64,000 nt of DNA from Blasia pusilla (lineage: Eukaryota > Marchantiophyta > Marchantiopsida > Blasiales): contig CM114271.1 of the NCBI GenBank assembly GCA_050084515.1, positions 13,826,001-13,890,000 of the forward strand. The letters run 5' to 3'. Position 1 is the stretch's first letter. Each line of letters begins with the position of its first letter. Below, in pieces: positions 47,454 through 58,000 of this stretch. The translations under genes were made by a program, and so were the position numbers. Under the pieces are notes generated by a model. The model did no database searches. It had not been told where the DNA came from and saw only the letters and a program-made list of their open reading frames with translations.

Positions 47454-47896
47454 AATAGGTGTAGTGGACTCCTACTTCTAGTGCCAACTGGACTAGAAGT
47501 AGGAGTCCGCCATGGGGCCTCCTCTTCCTCGTGAGGTATAACAGCCTCACACCAAGCCTCCTCCACTAGGCGATCAGCCTCTTGCCGTAGTGCACTGCCT
47601 GAACTCCAAAGTGGCACATCCAACAATGAGGATGCCACTACTGCAAAACTAGGGACTTCCTCTACCTCCTCATGCACAGGAGAATACATAGCATAAACAT
47701 TACTCTCCAAAAAATCTCCTCGCCAAGTGACTACTCCACTAAAACTAGCCACAGATGCTAACACCGTTGGGGAAGACCCTCCTGGTCGAGCTCCATAAAT
47801 AAATCTCACAGGAACTTGGCTCATACGTCCATCTCCGGACTGCCAACCAGGTCTATAAGACGTTGTCTCAGTCCAGTAATCCATCTGAAAACCCAT
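47417..47896 (-). pseudogene. Anonymous ORF between gag and methyltransferase
   Basis: The frame of 159 codons contains VPVRFIYGARPGG, SGVVTWRGDFLESNVYAMY and an acidic EEEEAPW stretch. I do not recognise a family. No D-S/T-G protease motif is present, although this is where a protease would be expected. It ends four bases inside the methyltransferase frame, in another phase. A 17-bp perfect palindrome (47466-47482 and 47492-47508) lies near its end and may be the cause of the phase shift. Confidence 0.6.
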
Positions 47897-48018
47897 ATAG
47901 TAGCCAACTTCTGCTCCAACTGCTCAATCATGGCAGCCATAGCTGACTCTATCGTAGTGGTAGGGGTAGCCACCGTAGGCTCTCCAACCACTGGTCCACC
48001 TCTACCACCTCTACCACC

Positions 48019-48260
48019 TCAGCCTCTCGGAGCTACTCCACCACGGCCGCGGCTTGATCTCAACTCTGGATGAAGATCAAAGCAACGCTCTCGAGGATGA
48101 TCTGGTCTCCCGCAATGATCACACTGAGTTGGGGCCGACTGAGGCCCATCCTCCAAAGTCCGTCTCCCATCCTCTTGGGGACAAAACTTCCTAACATGAT
48201 CACCTCCACATGTCCAACATGATTGTCCTTGCTGCGGGGCAGCAAATGAAGGCAATGGTC
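48019..48260 (-). pseudogene. Gag C-terminal zinc knuckles
   Basis: Two CCHC knuckles are readable: CWTCGGDHVRKFC and CDHCGRPDHPRERC, followed by a Gly/Arg-rich stretch. They bind RNA in gag proteins of this class. The frame is offset from the upstream gag parts by frameshifts. Confidence 0.85.
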
Positions 48261-48261
48261 T

Positions 48262-49360
48262 CTACACAAGTGTCCCTCTAGAACCTGACTGAGGTCGTGT
48301 GTACCCCCCATAACTCCCGCTACTACTACCACCACCACTACTACGAGACTGTGAGGTGGGCTGCTGAACACGAGAAGTAGTAGTTGTATCCCTACTGAAT
48401 GCAGATGTCACCACTCTCTCCTTCACAATGTTAAGCTCAATCTTCTCAGATAGAGCAAACACATGGGTCAATGTGGATGAATCATCACTCATAAGAGTAG
48501 CATCATGTACCCTGCGGCGCAACTCTCTGTCCAAGATCCCATACCAAAATTGACTGCTCGAGCCTCGATCACACCTGGGTAATCGAAATCAAGCGTCGCA
48601 TACGAGTGTATGCCTCACGAAGACTCTCACCAATCTTTCGCTCAAATTCCTGAAGACTCCTTAACTTCTCTGTCTTCACTCCCTGATAGTTCTTCTTCAA
48701 CCTCTTGAAGAACTCTGCAACCGGGCTGAACGATGGTGGGGCACTAGTACCTCCACTAGTACTCCCATTGGTACCTCCATGGGTACCTCCACTGATACCC
48801 CCGCTCCGGCTCATACTCGTACCACTCAACGTCGGGCTGGCTGGCATAGTAGGAGCACTACTACCAATACCACCATGGGTGATAGATACATAGCCTGGAG
48901 ACCAATATTGTCTCCACGCCTCAATCTCAGCAACATGGTCCTTCCTAAACTCATGGTAATCATCCATGGGTGGTCCCTCCAAGTGCTTAAACAACCCCTT
49001 CCAAGCCAGGAAGGGTGTAAACAACGTGGCGTTCCGCAACATCTCCATATCACACCACGTATCAAACTCATGCATGAAGTCCTCCAACTCAATGGTGCCC
49101 ACTGCACTCGAGTATCGACGTGGGCTCTTCATGGCCCCATATATCCCGTCCATGTCCCAAATCAATGGAGCTGCAACACTCGATAACAACGTAGAAGACT
49201 CGGTGTTTGGAACACCCTCGTCCTCCTCTTCATCAACCGTCGGAAGTGGAAAAGGTAGCCGATACCTCAATCCACTCCATGTGAAACCACCACTGTCCGC
49301 ACCACGATCCCCAACCAAACCACCAGACAACTCCGTGATGACCAACGCCGATGCCGTACC
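48262..49360 (-). pseudogene. Gag (capsid region) of the DNMT-carrying gypsy element
   Basis: Two frames (49345-48569 and 48534-48262) make up the gag. The first starts near LVITELSGGLVGDRG and has DDYHEFRKDHVAEIEAWRQ, a Gly/Ser/Thr-rich linker and FFKRLKKNYQGVKTEKLRSLQEFERKIGE. The second has DRELRRRVHDATLMSDDSSTL. The layout (helical capsid-like part, then CCHC) fits a gypsy gag, though the sequence is divergent. No ATG precedes the first block in either copy of the window. The reading frame opens directly after a stop, so the true start is uncertain. Confidence 0.8.
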
Positions 49361-50813
49361 ACCACCAAATTACCACCACTAAGTAACCAAGTGACGTTGA
49401 TGTCGCTGTACTATTCTAGCTCTACTAGCTATGAGTGTAGGCAACCTAACATGTCATCAACACAAGAAGCCTCCCACGGTCTATTGGTCATCACTCCAGC
49501 CTCACTACCGATAGCACACAGGAGTAACACTACTCTGGATATCAACGTCAACCCTAACAATGGGCGTGCAAGCAAGAAGCAACGATGGAGAGGATCCAAA
49601 CACAGGAAGTCCAACGACAACCCTCCAATCGCAAATGGAAATCAAGGTAACACAATCCACCAAACGTGGTGCCCCCTGAATCCACAGAACCCACCACACA
49701 ATTCTAACCCAATAGCTACTCCGTCGGGTCGATGATGTGCTAGTCGAACTCGCAGCACCTGAAAATATCATCTGCATGGAGAGGCTACACCGTACTATGC
49801 GCTAGAGGTCCATCAACCAAAAACTTGAGATGCATAAAGCGCCTAACACATCTCCAAACAGCACCAAATAAGCTACACCAGTGTGTACACAGGCATAGTT
49901 AAGAACTCTGCAATTAAGCGTCTTCCAGGCAGAATAGTTCAAAGATGGGTGACCAATTATGCAACACTCAAATCACAAATCCTGCAAAAACTGCCTCACG
50001 CCCAAGCAAGCAAGCTTGCTTGCTTGCTCCTTACTCCGCCTCTCACGCCCACTCGCCCTGAGCTACCACAAGTTGCCTCGAAGCCTCGAAGCCTCAAAAC
50101 GCCGAGAAATGCTCAAGACATGCCCCCTTCGCCACGCTTCTCCATGCTTCGCTATGGAGAGAGGCCCAACCAGGGCGCCCCCAACGGGATAGGCGTCTCC
50201 AACAACAGACGAGTCACCAACCAACCAGCCCCTCCGATTATTACTCCACAAATCCTCGACCAAAATTGAATCTGTTCCGACCAAAATTCAATTGACCACC
50301 ATAGTTATCTCTCCACAAAAAAATCAGCTACAACCAAGCTCTGTACTCCGAGCTAAAAATCAGACAAACTTGCTGTCCATACACCTCCAGAATCGCAAAT
50401 CCGGCAGCGCTTCCGCCCAGATTCATGCACGCAAAAATCCGCAACGCTCCACACACTCAAGCAGATAGATTCACATGAGATCACAATACAAATAGCAACA
50501 GGAACCGCTCACCCAATCTGAACTTCAACAGAGCTTCCGCACTCCAAGCTCTCCACATCAAAAAACCGTCGAACACGAACCATAATCTTCAATCCTTGAT
50601 AACTTCCAACTCCCTTGACAAAATTCGGCGATCTAAAACGCGTTGGAAAGATCTCAGCAAGGCGCTTCTTTCCCAATCAACCACGCACCAGATTCCCACC
50701 TCCAACATAGGCCACAAGCCACGAACATCCACGGCTGAGTACACAATCAGCCCTAACCAGATCCTACTGATCCACAATCGAAGCTACCATAGATCTACTC
50801 TAGTTCTTTGAGT
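49361..50813 (-). other. Long 5' leader of the gypsy element
   Basis: This 1.45-kb stretch lies between the A1 repeat and gag and is conserved in the copy at 4025-5500. It has no open frame that is kept in both copies. It includes an antisense 5S-like segment and a CAAGCAAGCAAGCTTGCTTG palindrome at about 50005-50025. No tRNA-type primer-binding site follows A1, so the priming mechanism is not evident. Confidence 0.7.
49871..49985 (+). repeat. 5S rRNA-like sequence, second copy
   Basis: The plus strand, antisense to the element, has TACACCAG, AGAACTC at 49902-49908, ATTAAGCGT at about 49913 and GATGGGTGACC at 49944-49954. Order and spacing match plant 5S rRNA, and the last block equals the 5S C-box. 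The homologous segment in the copy at 4911-5010 shows that it was part of the family. Confidence 0.72.
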
Positions 50814-51180
50814 GAAATCCATGAAAGACCTATTGTCATAAAACACGTATAGAATCACATACAATCGAGCCAAACCCACTCCACAATGGGAGAATCCAGG
50901 TCGAAGCTTGCGGGAACCACCATAGCCAAGAGCTCTACTCGCTACCAAGGCTAGTTCCCAACGCAACAAGCTCAACTAAAAGAACTAACTGTTCTTTGAG
51001 TGTTCTCCACACTATATCCCCCAACCTAAGAGCGGGCCCTACTGGAAAAGTCACCCTCAACTGAGTAACCCCCAACCCTATGTATGAAACCGCATCTCTA
51101 CCTAGACACTGCGGCCCTACATAAGGTATGGCCTCTACTAGCACACTATACTCTACGACATAATCCGTATGGTCATGACA
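50814..51180 (-). repeat. 5' terminal repeat A1 of the gypsy element
   Basis: A 367-bp repeat that begins TGTCATGACC on the minus strand and matches A2 along its full length. It lacks the 107-bp B segment found at the 3' end and passes directly into the leader. Confidence 0.92.
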
Positions 51181-51206
51181 AAGGAGAGTAGGCGCACGAC
51201 ACATAT
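51181..51206 (+). mobile_element. Last bases of the TR-GAG 3' LTR and right TSD CATAT
   Basis: AAGGAGAGTAGGCGCACGACA completes the 3' LTR that was cut at 41309. It is followed by CATAT (51202-51206), matching 36720-36724. This closes the nest. Confidence 0.92.
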
Positions 51207-51860
51207 GTTCTAACTACAACATGAGACTCTTACATGATAATAAGTATTTATAGTTCCTAAGTTCTATTAGATTCTCGCAACCTACAATTAAGTAGATTAA
51301 CAATTTCCTCAAGGATTGCTTTGTTGATGAATCTACTACCATGGACTTTATACAGTCTGAGACTTAAATAAACTTTTCCCATCATAGCAACGTCCAACTA
51401 TTCAATACCATAAGTGTCAAGAGGTATTTTGGCTATACCTACATATTACTAGTACAAGTCCAAACTAACACTACATCATCACCTAAGTTCAGGTGTTGGA
51501 TAAATGATGATGAATTCCATATATCAGTTAGCGTACATTGCAATTGGTTGCACTGTAATGCTTACTTCAAATGTCAAAATATCCATACAAGCAGCAAATG
51601 GATCTCTTGGTATTATAATTGATATTCATTACAAAGACGGAATGCTCAACAATATAATTTTACGAATAACTTAGTCGAGTACAATTGTCAACATTACTAG
51701 AACAAAATTCCTCTTCTCTTATGTATGGTTTAGATTGTAGGTACTACAAGAGGACATTCCCACTCATTCCTGGGATATGCAATGATAGGCCATAAGACTC
51801 AAGGACTCATAGTCAATGGTAGGTGCCTACTTATCATAAAGTCTTCCTTTGCTAAGGGAT
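51207..51860 (+). pseudogene. Second half of the split Helitron helicase
   Basis: After the nest the helicase continues in broken frames: NMRLLHDNKYL near 51215 (the family has NMRL), and CTVMLTSNVKISIQAANGSLGIIIDI near 51555-51635, which matches the VMLTxNLxxxxGLxNGxxGxVxDI block of PIF1-like Helitron helicases. Stops are frequent. The 3' end of the Helitron was not fixed. Confidence 0.75.
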
Positions 51861-51983
51861 AAGTGTATATCATGCTCTCACGTGTCCGCAACATGTAACA
51901 ATTGTGAATTCTTAGAAAATTACAACACTAGATTTTGCTACTTATGGACAACATGGCTAGTTTCTTGTTTCTATTTTCTTCTC

Positions 51984-52038
51984 CTATAACTACTCTATTC
52001 TTTAGAATAGAGTAGTTTGAAGAATAGAGTAGTTATAG
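51984..52038. repeat. Overlapping palindromes (GAATAGAGTAGTT units)
   Basis: The 19-bp arms 51984-52002 and 52020-52038 are perfect complements. A second copy of the right-arm unit lies between them, so two alternative hairpins can form. Confidence 0.85.
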
Positions 52039-53900
52039 AAATGGCAATGAATGAAGGCTCATCACATTCTAAAGGTAAGAAGCAAGAAACTATAGTAGTT
52101 CCACCGATGTCCTACATGCAGCTAGTTCATCACGTAACATCCACTATCCACACAACAAATACAATTCTATCAAATGAAGATAACACCTCCATGCGCTAAG
52201 ATCATCACACACCATATCAGACCTCTCAAGTAAACATCAATTTCTTACTTCAACTTTTTGCTCCAACCCAACTCTACTAGTTGCCCAATACGTACCTACA
52301 AACTACATGGATTTTGCAAGCATGATACTTAGTGATGTACATAGCATCCAAGACAAACCTACGCCACGTCTTGTACAACCAACAGAGAATCAAATGAGGT
52401 TTTCTAATAACCTTGGCCTCGTCACTAAATTTTGGGAGAATGGAGTTACGAGCAAGTAGATTCAAGCCATCATAACCTAGGGCAGAGCATGGGATCAAAA
52501 GTTCTGTAATGTCAACAAAGATGCTCATGCCGCAAGTTCACTCTTCCCTACTACTCATGGTGTAAAATTCTCATTCTCTTCATTCCATCCATTTGCTACA
52601 GCTCAAATCTTTGATCTATTCCACTTCTATTTCCCTCGCTAGTTCCAAGTATGCAGAAAGAGGCTCTATGTTACACGAACATTGACTTCAAAGAGACATC
52701 AGTGATGTGCTCACAGGGGAATAGGCTGTTTATATCACTCTTGGTGGTATTTGCTTGGATCACCTTAGGTCCCTACAACACGAGTTCCATCTCCCAATCC
52801 ACATGGTTATTGACTTGTCTCCTAATAAAGCCTCCCATCTAATTAATAGGCTCAAACTTGCACACTCTAGCGGTGGACTCCCAAGTTTTACACCTGAGCA
52901 GGGTTACATCCCTCATGTCATCCCCAATGATTTTAAGGACATCGCTATTGCTGCCAATACATTGGATATTAGCACTGAGCGTTTAGGATTTGATTGTTCT
53001 ACTCATGTGACTTCACCGGCCAAAAGAAAATGCACCTAGGCTACTCACATGTAATTAGCTCTTTGCATCCTTCTCCCAATTCCTCTCTTCAATTTTGCTC
53101 ACATATTTGTCCTTCATGACATCTTTTCATGCACTTCAAACTCTTTCTTCTGCAACATAGCAGATGTTACTTTCTTCTCATGAATTCCTATTCCACATCA
53201 TAAATCTATGACATTCTTACACCTACACTCTTTTCTTTAGTGAGTATTACTACATTTCATTTCTTCATCATTTTTACTTCACAAATTTTGCTCTTCCTTA
53301 GTATTCATATCACTTAGTGCAACTAACATGTGTTTTGGACATTTTCGATACTCGCTTCATTGTACATTGTCTTTTTTTACTCATGCACCTACTTTCAACT
53401 TCTATACCTTTTCTTGCCTTCTATATACTAACAATTACTATACATCTTACACTTGTTCATGCGGCGACCATGGGCTCCATTTACATCTCTCTACTTCAGC
53501 AATGAGCAATCATACTTAGTTCCTGCAAAATTGTACCAGAAGACATTGCCGCAACTTGTGGAGGTTGAAGAACAACTTGGTACTCTCGAGATAAACATGG
53601 GACTACATGAGGAGCTAGTGTCATCTCTTTATGAAGAGATAGATATCCTCAAATCTCATGTTTCTATTCATAGAGATAGATTGAAAGAGGTTTGTGATAT
53701 TCAACCATGTATGACCACAATCTACATTTCAATCATTTTCCTTTTCAATCATTGTGTTCTTCACTTTCTGTTCTTCAAATTACCGTTAATTACACACAAC
53801 ACATAAGCTTCATTTTTCATACTTTCATGATTGTTCTTCCAAAATTCTTCCACATTTCCACCGGCATCTATACTTCCCTGAGGAGGAAATCCCAAAATGG
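52039..53900. other. Anonymous open frames, no recognised gene
   Basis: Plus-strand frames at 52755-53039 and 53453-53806 are the longest. The latter encodes LVEVEEQLGTLEINMGL, ELVSSLYEEIDILKSHVSI and then RLKEV, a possible coiled coil. No domain was recognised and no splice-linked gene model could be supported. It may be cargo or flank of the Helitron. Confidence 0.35.
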
Positions 53901-55057
53901 ATCCTAGTGGACATAAGCGAGAAGCTTGTTTTTTTTTTTCAAATGTACCAGTAAGGTACCCGTGCAATGCACGGAAAATAAAAAAGTGTTTGAAAAACTT
54001 TTGTTAATGAAGGGATTAATGATGCTGCACACAAATTCAAACTTTTTTCTTCCTGCCCATAACACGTGAAACATTTTTTTTCTTGCCCAATTACCACATG
54101 TCAATAAGACCTTAAGAAAAAGGAGTCAATAATAGTTTTTTAAAATTAGATATAAATTTTCAAAAAAAATGATTTAAATTTTAAGTATAATTTACAATTT
54201 TTAAAATCTTAGAAGAGTAAAAAAATTTCACCTTTAAATAACACCCATCTCCCCTGAATAATTTCACTCCTCCGTAGAAGCTCAAACAAGAACTATTCTT
54301 TCCCTTCCATTCTTCCCAACAAAATAACATTCACTAACCAAAATCTTAGCTAATTTTAATTAATGAAATCATTTTATTTTTCCATTAAAATTCATTTTAA
54401 TTTTCCAAAATATACCATGCAAATTAATAAAATTATTTTTTAAAATGATATGCTACTTACTTATAATAAATTTTAAATATGACTTTTTTTCTAGAATCTC
54501 AAAAGAATAACAATATTTCACTATTCTTAGTAATTAAAATCCTCCATTCAAATTTAAATGATATCCTAATACACTAAGTAATTTTATTTTTCCATAAAAT
54601 TAAAAAAAATCTACTCCTCTATTAACTTTTTATTTCCTTTTTTTCATCAAATATGAAAAGAGAAAAAAAATCTAAAATTTTGGTTATTAATTATATTTTA
54701 TTAATATTTATAATCACCCAATATAATCTTAAATTAATTATTATTCTATGTATTTCATTCAAATTCTTTCTATTTCTAGAGTGTTGCCTATTCCCTAGCA
54801 TATTTCTTATTATGCATATGTGGTCATATAACGAAGGGGTTCGTGCAGCGGCCATCTCCGACCTTGTGGCGTGCTAGCCGTACACTAGAGATATACTCTC
54901 GGGACGACAATTTTTCTTTTGCCTTGCACAGAAAAAGCGGTACTACGTTCTTCTTCTCTTCTTGTGCACCGTTTTGCGCGCAACTGTACAGCAGCGGTGG
55001 GGTGATTGGAGAGGTCGGGTTGATCCCGAGCCTCGCAGTGGTTTTGTGGAGAGGCGT
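53901..55057 (+). promoter_or_regulatory. AT-rich upstream region of P5CR
   Basis: It begins with a T-tract (53929-53940) and a near-palindrome CCGTGCAATGCACGG (53959-53973). From 54120 to 54780 it is very AT-rich, and composition changes sharply near 54835 at the start of the transcribed region. No certain TATA box or transcription start was fixed. Confidence 0.4.
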
Positions 55058-58000
55058 ATGCTCGCGTGCAAGAGAATAATTGCCCGGTCTGTTCATTCGT
55101 TGCCGGTGGTGCTACTCGGAACGACGACGGTTTCAATGGGGTTTCACGTGTCTCCGACCACCCGGATTGGGTTTATCGGAGCGGGTCAAATGGCAGAAGC
55201 CATTGCTCGTGGATTGGTAGACAAGGGAGTTATTCCTCCTGAGCAGATGACAACTTCGGATGTCAGTTTAAGCCGCTGTAAGGTGTTCGAAGGTTTCGGT
55301 GTTTCTTCGCGGTCCTCCAATGTTGAGGTAAGCAAGCCACATGTAAGAATTTGACATCCTGGGGTAGAAGGGCGCATGGTGACCGGATGAGTACCAAAAT
55401 TTTCATTCTTTGTACTCTCTCTCTCTCCGTGGACAATAATCGCTTCATTCATTTATTCTCTTACATAGCTGCTAGGAAACGTCTGGCCCTCTGCAAGCAT
55501 TCAAAGCCAAAGGTCCAGGGTTTAGGGTTTATGGTAGACAAAGGATACCAGATGCTGGTGTAATTCTCCGATTCAGTGCACCGAGTGAAGTCTAGAGCGG
55601 ACGACTTGACAACACGATGATTCGAAGATGAGGGGGTCGTATGATTCGACTGAAACTGAACTCAGCTACTCTTTTTTAACGACGGTCGAACTTGGCTCGT
55701 CGGAACTGATTAGACCGGTCTGGTCGGAGGGAGATAAGTCTTCTCGAGGCAGTCGCTAAAGTTGCAATCAAGTCGAAGCATTCGACCGTGAAAGAAATTC
55801 AGACGCTTTGTTTTACCTGCCGATAAGCTGGTTAATTGGAACACCGAGGCCGGTGGGGTTAGAGGCAATTTTCCGTAGGCAATTGCAGAAACTGCTGGCA
55901 ATGTTTTGAAGATCAGCAGAACAACACTAATGAGAGCGCTAGCGAGCGTAGCTTCAAAAGGATCCAGAGGTGAATTATGACAGACATCGTAGGAGAAGTA
56001 TACCGTGGCCGGAATGTTCTTCATCGCAGCCCCACCATTTCAAGAATGCGCCAACGAGCGGATGTTGATTTGTGGTGAAAGTAATTAATCAGCCATCAAA
56101 AGCGTGATCATAGGGATTCTCTGGTTTCACAACCACCGCCAGAAAAAGGAATTGGATTGGCGTCATCGAGTCCACTTGAGGATTCCTGAGGTTGCAAAAT
56201 CAGCATGTCATTTCCGTCCCATGGAGCGAGTGTTCATCGCATTCTCCGCAACAACCGCTGATGGAATCCATGTAGAAGACGACCAGCTTAACACGTGGAT
56301 TTGCACACATTAATTGATGTGAAGTGTCTTTTCCGGTGTTTGCATCATTCACAACTCCGTCATGAGTGGGGGGTACTTAAACCATGTTGCTGGTTCGTGG
56401 GGTGACTTGACGTTAGACATTCAGATAATGCACTGACTTGCAGCTTTTCTTTGCAGGTGGCTGAGAATAGCAACGTTATCATCGTTGCTGTGAAACCACA
56501 ATATGGTGAGTCTGATTGTGTTGTTTCAAAGTCATGATCCTACAGGTCAAGTTTCCTAAGGAAGGCGTTTGCAGTTAAAGGAATGAACATTTCGTCACCA
56601 TTACTAATGCAGCTCACGGTCCAGCTAACCAAATTAAACAATCACGGTTTGCTAGCTGTTTCTGTACAAGCTTGTCCTGTTCTCTTTCAATGTGCCTCCT
56701 TTTTATTGCAAACATTGAACGTCACAACTCATAATCAATGGTCTTGGGAAACGAGTTCTGAGTCTGAGATTGGATTTTTGGCATCTCCGTAGTGCAGACA
56801 GTGCTCAATGATGCACGACCAAAGCTAACGAAGGATCATCTGTTAGTATCCATAGCTGCTGGCGTCAAGTTAAAAGATCTGCAGGTTTGGAATCACTTGC
56901 GTGAGATTGTCATTTTGTTGGGTCTGAGAGTACTGTTTGTTGCATTTTTTCTTCTTATGCACACTTACTCACGGTTGAGCATTCTCAAGTCTAGTGGGCA
57001 ACAACGGAGTAGGGAAATTTGTGTGCTGTTGTGGATGCTAATGCTAGTTTATGACAACAGTAATGATGGCTTTCATAGAAAATAGCTATAGAATTTGCTT
57101 TGTAGAGAATGGAACTTGAGTTTCTGTGGTGGTTGCAGACCTGGGCAGGGCATGCCAGAGTGGTGAGGGTGATGCCAAACACTCCTTGCCTTGTCGGTGA
57201 AACTGCTGCAGGTTTATCTCTACTTCTGTAAAGCAATATTCAATGGAGATATGTACTCGGGTGTTTTGAAAATGTAAACCTTCCATTTGAAAGGTTGTCT
57301 GTTAGTTGAAAGAGATGGAGTCAAACTGGGCGGATCAGAAAGTTTGACAGGTTTCCAGTAACCAAGATTTATATCTCATGTTGAAGAACTTCTTTTTACC
57401 AGAGTTTTATGGCTCAGGAGTGGACTGGGATCGCCATCCTTAAATGGAAAAATTAGAACTCATGCATAGGATTAGCAGCATGAACGAGAGATAATCGAGA
57501 TATAATCATCATTGTGACTTCTCTCTTAAGCAGTGGACACATACTTAAGAGCTGGGCCGTCAGCAAACCTGGGCATTTCAGACTTGTAACTATCAGCAAA
57601 ATGTTTTACAGGAGGATGGGGACAGTAGCCATCAACTCTTGGAGAAATGCCATTTCCTACTTGTGCATTTTTTAGCAGAAAAGTTTTCTGTTCAATGATT
57701 TTGTCATCTGGTGATCTGTTTGGGCAGCCTTAAGTGTGGGTACACTAGCTACTCCAGAGGATGTGGAACTGGTACAGGGGCTGTTCTCTGCGCTCGGCAA
57801 GATCCATGTTGTCGACGAGCACTTATTGAATGCGGTGACAGGCCTCAGGTACAGTAACACTTGGTTCTGAAAAAGTTTTCCTTATGTTCTAATAAACCAG
57901 CTCCTCTCTTATCAATTCTTTACAAAGTCTTAAAATACGCCTAGCAGCTGAAGTGTAACTTGGCATATTTCTGTACAACACCTGGAAATTGGAAGAATCA

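Larger units (their letters stand above)
41310..51180 (-). mobile_element. Ty3/gypsy element carrying a DNA methyltransferase and a PHD finger
   Basis: The whole insert is framed by the 4-bp TSD AAGG (41306-41309 and 51181-51184), and removing it restores the LTR sequence TTCAAGGAGAGTAGG. Without the solo LTR nested at 43471-44744 it is about 8.6 kb. Minus-strand order: A1 repeat, leader with 5S-like sequence, gag, two CCHC knuckles, an anonymous ORF, C5-DNA methyltransferase, reverse transcriptase, RNase H, integrase, PHD finger, polypurine tract, B1-A2-B2. No aspartic protease motif was found. Stops, frameshifts and a deletion in RT make this copy inactive. A1 and A2 are about 96% identical (15 differences in 367 bp by eye), so insertion was moderately old. 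Confidence 0.92.

Noticed and set aside
48705-49382. Plus-strand ORFs of up to 138 codons
   Set aside because: They are antisense shadows of the gag frame.
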